Shown: in pieces, positions 25,333 to 34,163 of the stretch | Position numbering within the stretch: position 1 is the first letter of the stretch | How the letters are laid out: every line of letters starts with the position of its first letter | Assembly (NCBI GenBank): GCA_026196955.1 | Contig: JAPHTO010000061.1 | Location: forward strand, 1-64,000 | Direction: 5' to 3' | Origin: Colwellia sp. | Lineage (GTDB): Bacteria > Pseudomonadota > Gammaproteobacteria > Enterobacterales > Alteromonadaceae | DNA length: 64,000 bases | Position numbers and translations under genes: made by a program | The notes under the pieces: model-generated | Databases searched by the model: none | What the model was told of the DNA's origin: nothing | The model's input: the letters and a program-made list of their open reading frames with translations, nothing else

Positions 25333-26688
25333 TTACAAGAGATTATAAAACTCAGCAGTTTGGTCTAAGGTTTTTTTCGCTTTTTCAATTAACTCATCAA
25401 CTTCTGCATGACTAATAACTAACGGTGGTGAAATAATCATAGTATCGCCACAAGGTCGCATAATTAAACCATTCGCCATAGAGTAGTCTCTGCAAACACC
25501 TCCCGCTTTACATTCAGGAGCAATACGTTCTTTCGTGGTTTTGTCTTTAACAAGCTCAAGCCCGGCAACCATGCCTAAACCTCGAGTTTCACCAACAATA
25601 GGATGCTCTGCTAGCTCTAACCAACGCTTTTGCAAGTAAGGGGAAATATCATTTTTAACACGCTCAACAACACCTTCAGCTTCTAATAACTCGATATTTT
25701 TCAGCGCGACTGATGCGGCAACAGGGTGCCCTGAATAGGTAAAGCCATGGTTAAAATCTCCACCTTTTTCAATTAACGTGGTAGCAACTCTATCACCAAC
25801 AATCACACCACCAATCGGTAAATATCCAGATGATAATCCCTTCGCGATTGGCATGAGATCTGGCGTTAAATCATAATACTGGCTAGCAAACCACTCACCT
25901 GTGCGGCCAAAACCAGAAATCACCTCATCCACCACTAACAAAATATCGTATTTGGCTAAAATACGTTTAATTTCAGGCCAGTATGTTGTTGGAGGTACAA
26001 TAACACCACCTGCGCCTTGAAACGGCTCAGCAATAAAAGCAGCGATATTTTCTTCACCCAGTTCGAGAATTTTAGCTTCAAGCGACTGTGCCGCTTTAAT
26101 ACCAAATGCTTCTGGGGTTAAACCGTCACCTTCTTTAAAATAGTAAGGCTGATCAATATGCTCAACACCAGCAATTGGTAAATCCCCTTGCTCATGCATA
26201 TAACCCATGCCACCTAAGCTAGCACCAACAACTGTTGAACCATGATAAGCATTTTCGCGGCTGATAAAGGTTTTCTTGCTTGGCTTGCCTTCTAAATCCC
26301 AAAAGCGACGCACCATACGAAAAACAGTGTCGTTAGCCTCAGAGCCTGAGCCAGTAAAAAATACCTTGTTCATATGCGCAGGAGCAAGCGAAGTGATTTT
26401 TTCTGCCAATTTTGCCGCTGGTGCATGGGTCGTTTTGAAAAAGAGGTTGTAATAAGGCAACTCTGTCATTTGTGCGGTAGCAACATCCACTAACTCTTGT
26501 CGGCCATAACCTAAATTGACACACCAAAGCCCAGCCATGGCATCAAGTAATTTATTACCATTTTCATCATAAATATATACACCCTTTGCATGAGTGATAA
26601 CGCGTGAGCCATTATCAGCTAACTCTTTGTTATCACTAAATGGTGTGAAATGGTGATCGATATCTATTTGTTGTAATTCGCTGTACAT
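25333..26688 (-). CDS. class III omega-aminotransferase, putrescine/gamma-glutamylputrescine type
   Basis: A 451-residue PLP enzyme. Substrate-entry sequences DHHFTPFSDNKELADNG and GSRVITHAKGVYIYDENGNK begin the protein. The PLP phosphate site is FFTGSGSEANDTVFRM. The active-site aspartate motif is LLVVDEVISGFGRTGEWF, and the Schiff-base lysine is in LMPIAKGLSSGYLPIGG. Best resemblance is to SpuC-like diamine-pyruvate aminotransferases. It is third in the operon puuD-puuA-aminotransferase (40 bases after puuA). It could transaminate putrescine directly, giving a second route beside PuuB, or handle a later intermediate. A strong terminator follows. Confidence 0.88.
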   Translation of the reverse strand: MYSELQQIDIDHHFTPFSDNKELADNGSRVITHAKGVYIYDENGNKLLDAMAGLWCVNLGYGRQELVDVATAQMTELPYYNLFFKTTHAPAAKLAEKITSLAPAHMNKVFFTGSGSEANDTVFRMVRRFWDLEGKPSKKTFISRENAYHGSTVVGASLGGMGYMHEQGDLPIAGVEHIDQPYYFKEGDGLTPEAFGIKAAQSLEAKILELGEENIAAFIAEPFQGAGGVIVPPTTYWPEIKRILAKYDILLVVDEVISGFGRTGEWFASQYYDLTPDLMPIAKGLSSGYLPIGGVIVGDRVATTLIEKGGDFNHGFTYSGHPVAASVALKNIELLEAEGVVERVKNDISPYLQKRWLELAEHPIVGETRGLGMVAGLELVKDKTTKERIAPECKAGGVCRDYSMANGLIMRPCGDTMIISPPLVISHAEVDELIEKAKKTLDQTAEFYNLL

Positions 26689-26728
26689 AACAGGCCTCCC
26701 AATTTGATTAAATGTTGTTTGCTAACCG

Positions 26729-28117
26729 CTATACGTTAGTCAGTAAAAATCGACGTTCCCACGCAGAAATTTCGCTTTTATAATGATCGTAATCTGCTTG
26801 TCTCGTACCAATAAAGCCTCTAACAAACTCTTCACCTAAATATTTTTTAATCGTCTCGCTGCCAGACATTAACTCAATCGCTAAATCAATATTCAGCGGC
26901 AAGTTATCAGATAATTTACCATTGGCTCGACTTGTTGTTTCTGCACTCGGCTCAAGGCCTTCCATCATGCCGATATAGCCACAAATTAGTGTCGCTGCAA
27001 TCGCTAAATAAGGGTTAGCATCAGCGCCAGCTATGCGATTTTCTACACGTTTAGCGGCACTAGGTGCATCAGGAACGCGCAAACCAACCGTGCGATTTTC
27101 AATACCCCAATGCAAGTTAACGGGTACCGACTCCCCGGTTAAAAATCGTCGATAGGAATTTACATTTGGAGCAAACATTGGCATCACTTGAGGAATGAAA
27201 CGCTGTAGACCGCCTAAATAATGACTGAACTGTTCGCTAAAACCTGATTCGCTATGCTCATCCGCAAAAATATTGTTACCTGTTGAGGTATCAACAATAC
27301 TTTGATGAATATGCATAGCACTGCCTGGCTGACCACAAATAGGTTTCGCCATAAAAGTCGCGGTAATGCCGTGTTTTTCTGCCGCAGCTTTTACCGTGCG
27401 CTTAAAGGTAAAGACCTGATCTGCTAACATTAACGGATCACCGTGATCAAAATTAAACTCAAACTGACCTCTGCCTTCTTCATGTACCACCACGTCAAGC
27501 CCTAAGCCCTGTGCATTAGCCCAAGCATAGATATCTTTCATTAGCGGATCGAATTCACTAATGGCATCTATGCCAAAAGACTGCCTACCTGCTTCAACCC
27601 TGCCTGACTTACCCGCTGGCGCTTGTAGCTCTTGGTTCTCATCCGTGCTCGTTTTGGCTAAATACAGCTCCATTTCTGGGGCAACCACGGCTTGCCACCC
27701 TTGCTCTGCATACAGTTGAATAACTTTTCTTAATAGATTACGCGGTGAAAAAGTCACTTTTTCACCTTGAGGTGTGTAACAGTCATGAATGATCATGGCT
27801 GTCTTTTCATCATGCCAAGGCAATAAGTAACAAGCATTAGCATCAGGCTTTAATATCATGTCAACATCACGAGGATCTGAAAGTGACCACAACACACCGT
27901 CTGCCGCATAACCGCCAACAATAGATTGCAGTAAAATGGTTTCACCTAATCGGCAGCCTTGCTCGCTAATAAATTTTTCGACAGGTAATACTTTACCGCG
28001 TGCTACACCTGTATGATCGCCAATTAAGCACTGTACTTGTTTAACCTTGTTCTCTTCTAGCCACTTAACTATTTGATTCATTGTGTCACTCGTCGAACTA
28101 CCAGATAAACTATTCAT
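26729..28117 (-). CDS. puuA: gamma-glutamylputrescine synthetase
   Basis: A 462-residue glutamine-synthetase-fold ligase joining glutamate and putrescine with ATP. Seen: the N-terminal beta-grasp start WLEENKVKQVQCLIGDHTGVARGK, the metal-binding VVAPEMELYL, the second glutamate pair HEEGRGQFEFNFDHGDPL, the ATP loop MHIHQSIVD, and RTVGLRVPDAPSAAKRVENR. Overall length and motifs match the PuuA/GlnA-like branch rather than true GlnA. Its ATG lies inside the end of puuD (eight-base overlap), with GAGAAG upstream, so expression is coupled. It starts the gamma-glutamyl pathway that PuuB, PuuC and PuuD complete. Confidence 0.92.
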   Translation of the reverse strand: MNSLSGSSTSDTMNQIVKWLEENKVKQVQCLIGDHTGVARGKVLPVEKFISEQGCRLGETILLQSIVGGYAADGVLWSLSDPRDVDMILKPDANACYLLPWHDEKTAMIIHDCYTPQGEKVTFSPRNLLRKVIQLYAEQGWQAVVAPEMELYLAKTSTDENQELQAPAGKSGRVEAGRQSFGIDAISEFDPLMKDIYAWANAQGLGLDVVVHEEGRGQFEFNFDHGDPLMLADQVFTFKRTVKAAAEKHGITATFMAKPICGQPGSAMHIHQSIVDTSTGNNIFADEHSESGFSEQFSHYLGGLQRFIPQVMPMFAPNVNSYRRFLTGESVPVNLHWGIENRTVGLRVPDAPSAAKRVENRIAGADANPYLAIAATLICGYIGMMEGLEPSAETTSRANGKLSDNLPLNIDLAIELMSGSETIKKYLGEEFVRGFIGTRQADYDHYKSEISAWERRFLLTNV

Positions 28118-28877
28118 TAATACTTCTCACTTTTCTTTTTGCACATGCCAGACCAAATGCATGAAATAATTGTGTGCTTTGCGTGTTTTTTTCTACCTGC
28201 CACTCGGGGTGCCACTGCACTGCCATCGCAAACGACTCACTGTTGGTAACTGAAAAAGCCTCGACTAGACCATCTTCTGCTACTGCTTCAATAGTTAAAG
28301 GCTTTGCTAATCTATCTACCCCTTGGGTATGTAATGAGTTCACTTCAAACGCTGTTTTTTGCACTATTTTTGCTAACTCACCATCTGCGATGACATTAAC
28401 AAGGTGACTCGCGCTATACTGCTGCGCGAGTGTTAAGTGCTTATCTTCTCGGTGTTCATTATATTGACCATGTTCGTGGAGCTTTTGATGTAAGCTCCCC
28501 CCAAAGGCAACGTTCATCTCTTGAAAGCCTCGACAAATACCTAATACCGGAACACCTTGGGCAACAGCCTTAACGATCAAAGGTAAACTTGTATTGTCTC
28601 TAGCCGTATCCAATTTAGTACCCGCTTCAGCTGCTTGGCTTTGATAATGCAGCGGATCAACCATGGAATAGCCGCCAGTGAGCAAAATACCATCTAACAT
28701 GGTCAATAATTGCTCTAAGCTAGCTTCATCCGCCATTGCTGGGATCAATACTGGCAAGCAATGGCTAAAATCACTGATCGCTTTAATGTATTTTTCACCC
28801 GCTACATGAAATGGATGTGGGCCAAGAATCTCTTTATCACAAATAATACCGACAACGGGTTTAAGTGCCTGCTTCAT
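28110..28877 (-). CDS. puuD: gamma-glutamyl-gamma-aminobutyrate hydrolase
   Basis: A 255-residue class I glutamine-amidotransferase-like hydrolase that frees GABA from gamma-glutamyl-GABA. The nucleophile elbow is VPVLGICRGFQEMNVAFGG, with the catalytic cysteine, and the histidine-glutamate pair is in AVQWHPEWQ. The family start GIICDKEILGPHPFHVAGEKY is present. It is the first gene of the operon with puuA and the aminotransferase. Three PuuR-like motifs lie in the 330 bases upstream (28907-28921, 28937-28949 and 29069-29083). Confidence 0.92.
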   Translation of the reverse strand: MKQALKPVVGIICDKEILGPHPFHVAGEKYIKAISDFSHCLPVLIPAMADEASLEQLLTMLDGILLTGGYSMVDPLHYQSQAAEAGTKLDTARDNTSLPLIVKAVAQGVPVLGICRGFQEMNVAFGGSLHQKLHEHGQYNEHREDKHLTLAQQYSASHLVNVIADGELAKIVQKTAFEVNSLHTQGVDRLAKPLTIEAVAEDGLVEAFSVTNSESFAMAVQWHPEWQVEKNTQSTQLFHAFGLACAKRKVRSINE

Positions 28878-29209
28878 AAAAATACCGTTTTACTTAATAT
28901 CACTCAGGTGTTCAATTTAACAAACAGTAACACACTGAAATATTGAACGTCGAGTGAAATTTCAAACAAACGAGGAAATTACCGACAACACATTGATATA
29001 AAAGCAAATAAATAAAATGAATTTAACTAAAGTATTTTTGAAATTTGATGTAATCACATCTTGATGACATATTATATTGAACAACAAAGGCCATTTGATG
29101 ATTGAAATAGTTTACAAAAAGAAGTTAAGGAGTATTAACTGTTCATGTTAATACTCTCAATTTAGGGAAGGAGCTATAACTGAGTGATAGCGGGGCGCTT
29201 CAATAAGTA
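28878..29209. promoter_or_regulatory. puuD operon promoter region with repeated PuuR-like motifs and a distal terminator
   Basis: A 332-base gap with no gene. It contains GGTGTTCAATTTAAC at 28907-28921, GAAATATTGAACG at 28937-28949, and ATATTATATTGAACA at 29069-29083. The last agrees at 12 of 15 positions with the E. coli PuuR operator as I recall it (AAAATATAATGAACA). The left half is the puuD promoter; the right end carries a hairpin that ends the oxidoreductase operon. Confidence 0.6.
29130..29156 (-). terminator. terminator-like hairpin after the oxidoreductase operon
   Basis: GAGTATTAAC (29130-29139) and GTTAATACTC (29147-29156) form a perfect ten-base stem with a seven-base loop, 53 bases beyond the stop of the beta-subunit gene. 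The minus-strand tail CTTAACTTCTTTTTG is only moderately T-rich. Confidence 0.6.
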
Positions 29210-30262
29210 CTAGCGAAAGCTTTTATTTATGCCTGGTAGTACTCTTTTTCCTGGGCATAACGCGTCTTGATCAAGCTTATTTAACGGCGTATCACAGGTA
29301 TTATTTATCTCGTGAAACTCACTGGCTGTAGCTTCTAAATAGAATAATCCCGTTAATATTTCACCTTTTGCTTTATGTTGCTCTATATCTATTATCGCTT
29401 TACTGGCATTACTACTATCGTAGTTTTCACTCAGTTTTTGGATGCGCATAATTGAGCCATCATGCAAACAAACATCTTCACTTTCGCCGCTATCGCTACG
29501 ACTAGTGATTTCAGTTTTGACGGGCACAAAATCTGTAACAGCTGCAGTGGTAATGTGATCATGTACGTAATCATACGAGCGAGTAGAGCCATTATGATTA
29601 TTAAAGGTAACGCAAGGGGATATAATATCGATAAAGGCAAACCCTTTATGGCTCATTGCTGCTTTAATAAGCGGCACCAATTGCTTTTTGTCTCCTGAAA
29701 AACTACGAGCAACAAAAGACGCTCCCAACTGTAGCGCCATCACACAGAGATCTATATCAGTGAATAAACTTAAATCACCTGCTTTATTTTTTACCCCTTT
29801 GTCTGCTGTCGCAGCTAACTGCCCCTTGGTTAATCCGTAAACACCATTATTCGCAACCATATAAACCATATTTAACTGGCGACGAACCACGTGGGCAAAT
29901 TGACCAAAGCCTATCGATGCACTATCACCATCTCCCGACATGGCTAAATATAGCAAATCTTGATTTGCCATATTCGCACCCGTTGCAACAGAAGGCATGC
30001 GGCCATGTACCGAATTAAAGCCATGCGCTTTATTTAAAAAATAATTCGGAGCCTTAGAAGAGCAACCAATCCCCGACAGTTTTGCAACTTTATGGGGTTC
30101 AATAGAGAGCTCATGACAAGCCTGAATAATTGCAGAAGTTAGTGCATCATGACCACAACCTGCGCAAAGCGTTGACAAAGCACCTTCATAGTCTCGGTAG
30201 GTCAAACCTAAATCATTAACAGGTAAGCGCGGATGTTTAAATGCTGATTTTACATAACTCAT
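29210..30262 (-). CDS. 2-oxoacid:ferredoxin oxidoreductase, beta subunit (thiamine-binding)
   Basis: A 350-residue beta subunit. It carries an N-terminal CAGCGHDALTSAI and the thiamine diphosphate/magnesium site GDGDSASIGFGQFAHVVRRQ with the following NNGVYGLTKGQ. This is the pattern of 2-oxoglutarate or pyruvate ferredoxin oxidoreductases. With the alpha subunit it would decarboxylate a 2-oxoacid to acyl-CoA and pass two electrons to an Fe-S carrier. The CxxC pair at the start may ligate part of a cluster. AGGAG lies before the ATG, nine bases after the alpha-subunit stop. It is last in the operon. Confidence 0.88.
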   Translation of the reverse strand: MSYVKSAFKHPRLPVNDLGLTYRDYEGALSTLCAGCGHDALTSAIIQACHELSIEPHKVAKLSGIGCSSKAPNYFLNKAHGFNSVHGRMPSVATGANMANQDLLYLAMSGDGDSASIGFGQFAHVVRRQLNMVYMVANNGVYGLTKGQLAATADKGVKNKAGDLSLFTDIDLCVMALQLGASFVARSFSGDKKQLVPLIKAAMSHKGFAFIDIISPCVTFNNHNGSTRSYDYVHDHITTAAVTDFVPVKTEITSRSDSGESEDVCLHDGSIMRIQKLSENYDSSNASKAIIDIEQHKAKGEILTGLFYLEATASEFHEINNTCDTPLNKLDQDALCPGKRVLPGINKSFR

Positions 30263-30271
30263 TGTAATCTC

Positions 30272-32173
30272 CTAACCTGCTTTCTTTTTAGTTTGTTTCG
30301 CCGCTTCTTTATCTGAAAAACGCGACAAGACACCTTGCACCACTTGGTAACTGGTCATAGGTAAACCATCATAATTAATAATGCTGGTAAGTTGCTTCGG
30401 ATCAACTTGTAATTCATTGACAAGCAGAGTTTTCATTTGACCATCACGGTTTTGTTCGATAACAAATACATCCTGATGCTTTTCAATAAATTGCGTAATT
30501 TCATCATGAAATGGAAACGCTCTAATACGCAAGGTATCAACAGAGATGCCATGACTACTTAACTCATCTATTGCCTCGGTAATGGGATGGCTTGTCGTAC
30601 CATAATAAATCAAGGCAACTTTGGCACTTTTCTTTCCTTGCACTATGGCGGGTTTTGGTAAGTAATTAAGCGCTGTCACAAACTTTTGCGTTAATCTGTC
30701 AACATTCTCGACATAATGCTTTGGCTTTTCCGTATAGCGAGCATAATTATCACGAGAAGTGCCTCGATTAAAATAAGCGCCCTTTTCTGAATGTGTTCCG
30801 GGTAAAGTACGGTAACAAATGCCATCGCCATCCACATCTAAATAGCGACCAAATTCTTTTAACTCGTCTAGTTGCTCTTTATCCAATAATTTGCCTCGTT
30901 GATAGGCTTTATCATCTTGCCATTGAAATTCATCGGTTAGATGATCATTCATGCCTAAGTCTAAATCCGACATAATAATGACGGGTGTTTGGCATAAATC
31001 AGCAATATCAAATGCCTCAGCGCCCATTTCAAAACACTCTGTCGGACTATCGGGGAATAATAATATTTGCTTGGTATCACCATGGGATGCATAAGCACAG
31101 CTTAAAATATCTGATTGTTGAGTACGTGTTGGCATACCGGTTGAAGGGCCTGCCCTTTGCACATTAACCAGCACCATTGGAATTTCCGTAAAATAAGCCA
31201 AGCCAAGAAACTCAGTCATCAAGGAAACGCCCGGACCACTAGTTGCAGTAAACGCGCGCGCGCCATTCCAGCCAGCGCCAATTGCAACGCCGATAGCCGC
31301 CAACTCATCTTCTGCCTGTACTATGGCATAATTCTTTTTACCGCTGGCAGGATCAATTCGTAAGCGGTGACAATAACTAGCAAATTTCTCAATCACCGAT
31401 GTCGATGGCGTAATCGGGTACCAACCCACCACGGTTGCGCCCCCGTACACAGCGCCTAAACCTGAAGCGGTGTTACCATCAACCAAGATTCGATTATTGA
31501 CGAGATCTCGTGCTTCAACCTTAATAGCTAGTGGGCAAATAAAGTGTTCATTAGCATATTGATAACCTAACTCCAGCGCATAAATATTTGGCGTAATGAG
31601 TTTTTCTTTCCCTTTAAACTGGTCTCTAACCAAGCCTTTAAGCAAGGTGAAATCCATACTTAATAACGCGGCTAATGCCCCGACATAGATAACATTCTTA
31701 AATAACTGACGTTGTCGGGGATCTGTATATTCCTTAAGGCAAATACTGGAAATTGGCATGCCCAAATAATGTATATCGTCACGGTGTAGGTTATCAGACA
31801 GGTGCTTACTCGAGTCATAAAGCACATATCCTCCCGATTTAACGCTCTGGATATCTTCCTCAATACTTTGCGCATTCATCGCGACAACCATTTCAGATTT
31901 TCCGCCACGACGCCCCAAATAATTTTTTTCTGAAATTCTCACTTCATACCAAGTAGGCATACCTTGAATATTTGAAGGGAAAATATTTTTAGCACAAACC
32001 GGTATTCCCATGCGTAAAATCGCTTTAGCAAACATATTGTTAGCGCTAGCAGAGCCGGTTCCGTTAGTGTTAGCAAAACGCACAACAAAGTCATTTACTT
32101 GATAATTGTCTTTCGCTGTCGCGTCTTTACTTTCAGGGTTATCAATAAGCATACTCGTTTTAGCTGTCATCAT
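30272..32173 (-). CDS. 2-oxoacid:ferredoxin oxidoreductase, fused gamma-alpha subunit
   Basis: A 633-residue protein. The N-terminal gamma domain (about residues 25-215) has the start NDFVVRFANTNGTGSASANN. The alpha (pyrimidine-binding) domain from about residue 235 has GGATVVGWYPITPSTSVIEK, ATSGPGVSLMTEFLGLA and RAGPSTGMPTRTQQSDI. The last is the substrate-contact loop of the KorA/PorA group. A transketolase-C-like domain ends the protein. The gamma-alpha order is that of the KorA type. Its ATG overlaps the stop of the upstream FAD protein (ATGA) and GGAGG lies just before. Which 2-oxoacid is used cannot be told; 2-oxoglutarate is the first guess. Confidence 0.88.
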   Translation of the reverse strand: MMTAKTSMLIDNPESKDATAKDNYQVNDFVVRFANTNGTGSASANNMFAKAILRMGIPVCAKNIFPSNIQGMPTWYEVRISEKNYLGRRGGKSEMVVAMNAQSIEEDIQSVKSGGYVLYDSSKHLSDNLHRDDIHYLGMPISSICLKEYTDPRQRQLFKNVIYVGALAALLSMDFTLLKGLVRDQFKGKEKLITPNIYALELGYQYANEHFICPLAIKVEARDLVNNRILVDGNTASGLGAVYGGATVVGWYPITPSTSVIEKFASYCHRLRIDPASGKKNYAIVQAEDELAAIGVAIGAGWNGARAFTATSGPGVSLMTEFLGLAYFTEIPMVLVNVQRAGPSTGMPTRTQQSDILSCAYASHGDTKQILLFPDSPTECFEMGAEAFDIADLCQTPVIIMSDLDLGMNDHLTDEFQWQDDKAYQRGKLLDKEQLDELKEFGRYLDVDGDGICYRTLPGTHSEKGAYFNRGTSRDNYARYTEKPKHYVENVDRLTQKFVTALNYLPKPAIVQGKKSAKVALIYYGTTSHPITEAIDELSSHGISVDTLRIRAFPFHDEITQFIEKHQDVFVIEQNRDGQMKTLLVNELQVDPKQLTSIINYDGLPMTSYQVVQGVLSRFSDKEAAKQTKKKAG

Positions 32174-33999
32174 TTTGCGCCTCCTTTAATGGTGGCATGA
32201 GTATTAGTAATTTCTAGCTTTTTCATATCCCAAGCGCCCGTAGGGCAACGCTCTGCACATAAGCCACAATGCAAACAAACATCTTCATCTTTAACCATTA
32301 TATGACCTGTTTTCAGTGGTGCTGATACTAACAACGGCTGCTCTGCATTTAATTCTGCAACCCTAAACTGTTTCACGACTTGGTTATCATCAACTTCTTC
32401 TTCAACAAAGTTAATGCAGTCCATTGGGCAGACATCTTCACACGCCGAGCACTCGATACATGTACTTTCTGTAAAGACCGTATGTACATCACAGTTTAAA
32501 CATCGGCTCGCTTCTTCTAGTGCTAGCTTTTCATCAAAGCCTAGCTCAACTTCAGCAGCAAGTTGCTTCACCGCTTCTTCCCAAGCAATATGTGGCACTA
32601 AGTTACGTGCTTGATGATCGATAGTACTTTGATAGCTCCATTCATGAATGCCCATTTTCTGACTCGTTAAGCTAAAAGAGCTATCACTTCTGTCTTGTAC
32701 TGGATCGGCATTTTGACAAAATAAATCCATGGAAATAGCCGCTTGATGACCATTAGCGACAGCAGAAATGATGTTCTTAGGGCCAAAAGCAGCATCACCG
32801 CCAAAAAAGACTTTAGCATGGGTAGATTGCAGTGATTTTTTATTGAGTTTAGGTAGTTGCCATTGGTTAAAATCAATACCAATATCACGCTCGATCCAAG
32901 GGAATGCCGTATCTTGACCTACTGCCACCAGCACCATATCACAATCAACATGTAGAATTTCACCTGTGGGTTGTAAGGTACGGTTACCCACTTTGTCATA
33001 CACAGACGCAACCTCCTCAAACTTCATGCCGGTAAGCTTGCCATCGGTAATCACATATTCAAGCGGACTATAATTTGGCATAAGCGCTATGCCTTCAGCG
33101 GCAGCGTCTTCTTTTTCCCATGGTGAGGCTTTCATCGCTTCATAACTTGAACGTACTAGCACTTTAATATCGGTTGCGCCCAATCGTTTTGCAGTGCGAC
33201 AACAGTCCATAGCCGTATTACCACCACCTAACACCACAACTTTTTTAGGCACTTCACTGACATGCTCAAAACTCACATTGGCAAGAAAGCTAATGCCCGT
33301 TTGAATTTGATCGCCAGCTTTATCATGACCGGGTATGGTTAACCAACGCCCATTAGGTGCGCCTGTACCAACAAAAATGGCGTCAAAGTTGGCTTGCAAT
33401 AAATTATCTAAACTGTTGATCTCTTCGCCAAAGTGACACTCTAACCCCATGTTGATAATGTAATTTAATTCTTCATCGAGTACCGTTTCAGGTAAGCGAA
33501 AAGCGGGGATTTGACTTCGCATCATACCGCCAGCTTTTGCGTCTCTCTCATAAAGAACAACATCATAGCCTAGCGGTAATAAATCACGCGCAACAGTCAT
33601 AGAGGCAGGACCGGCACCAATAAGGGCAATACGTTTACCATTTTTTTTACGTGGAATTTTAGGTAAAAAGGCAGAAATATCGCCTTTAAGATCACTCGCG
33701 ACTCGCTTTAATCGGCAAATGGCGACAGGCGTATCTTCAACACGGCCACGGCGACATGCTGGCTCACATGGGCGATCACAAACTCGGCCTAAAACTCCCG
33801 GAAAAACGTTCGATTTCCAGTTAATTAAATACGCGTCTGTATAGCGCTTTTCGGCAATTAAACGAATATATTCGGGTACGGGGGTGTGTGCTGGGCAGGC
33901 TTGTTGGCAATCAACAACTTTCAAAAAGTGTTGATAACTACTAGTATCAGTTTTCTTCAAGTTAACTCCTTTGCATCGAGGCACTGAGACAGTGGCCAT
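32170..33999 (-). CDS. GltD-like NAD(P)/FAD oxidoreductase with C-terminal two-[4Fe-4S] ferredoxin domain
   Basis: A 609-residue redox protein. The N-terminal alpha-helical Fe-S domain (about residues 20-105) has cysteines in CQQACPAHTPVPEYIRL and VCDRPCEPACRRG. The FAD domain begins RIALIGAGPASMTVARDL, the NAD(P) domain has KVVVLGGGNTAMDCCRTAKR, and the FAD end is FFGGDAAFGPKNIISAVANG. The C-terminus (about 515-609) has two ferredoxin motifs, CIECSACEDVCPMDC and CLHCGLCAERCP. It is first in the operon. It could link the 2-oxoacid oxidoreductase to NAD(P), so the trio would be self-contained. Direction of electron flow and cofactor choice are not visible. Confidence 0.85.
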   Translation of the reverse strand: MATVSVPRCKGVNLKKTDTSSYQHFLKVVDCQQACPAHTPVPEYIRLIAEKRYTDAYLINWKSNVFPGVLGRVCDRPCEPACRRGRVEDTPVAICRLKRVASDLKGDISAFLPKIPRKKNGKRIALIGAGPASMTVARDLLPLGYDVVLYERDAKAGGMMRSQIPAFRLPETVLDEELNYIINMGLECHFGEEINSLDNLLQANFDAIFVGTGAPNGRWLTIPGHDKAGDQIQTGISFLANVSFEHVSEVPKKVVVLGGGNTAMDCCRTAKRLGATDIKVLVRSSYEAMKASPWEKEDAAAEGIALMPNYSPLEYVITDGKLTGMKFEEVASVYDKVGNRTLQPTGEILHVDCDMVLVAVGQDTAFPWIERDIGIDFNQWQLPKLNKKSLQSTHAKVFFGGDAAFGPKNIISAVANGHQAAISMDLFCQNADPVQDRSDSSFSLTSQKMGIHEWSYQSTIDHQARNLVPHIAWEEAVKQLAAEVELGFDEKLALEEASRCLNCDVHTVFTESTCIECSACEDVCPMDCINFVEEEVDDNQVVKQFRVAELNAEQPLLVSAPLKTGHIMVKDEDVCLHCGLCAERCPTGAWDMKKLEITNTHATIKGGAK

Positions 34000-34163
34000 T
34001 TTGCATGTGTTTTAGACGAAACCTTGAGCGTATAACACAAGGCGCTCAGTCAAACTTAGGATGACAAATGTCAAAAGAAACTTTTCTTACGTATATCTAC
34101 TAATCTAATGTATTTAGTGTAACGTGTTAATCTGAAATTTAAATTAATACCTTAGTACTAGTG

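Noticed and set aside
24007-28877. SMR exporter and 303-residue protein as part of the puuD-puuA operon
   Set aside because: A strong minus-strand terminator at 25290-25324 ends the operon after the aminotransferase gene; linkage is only by neighbourhood.
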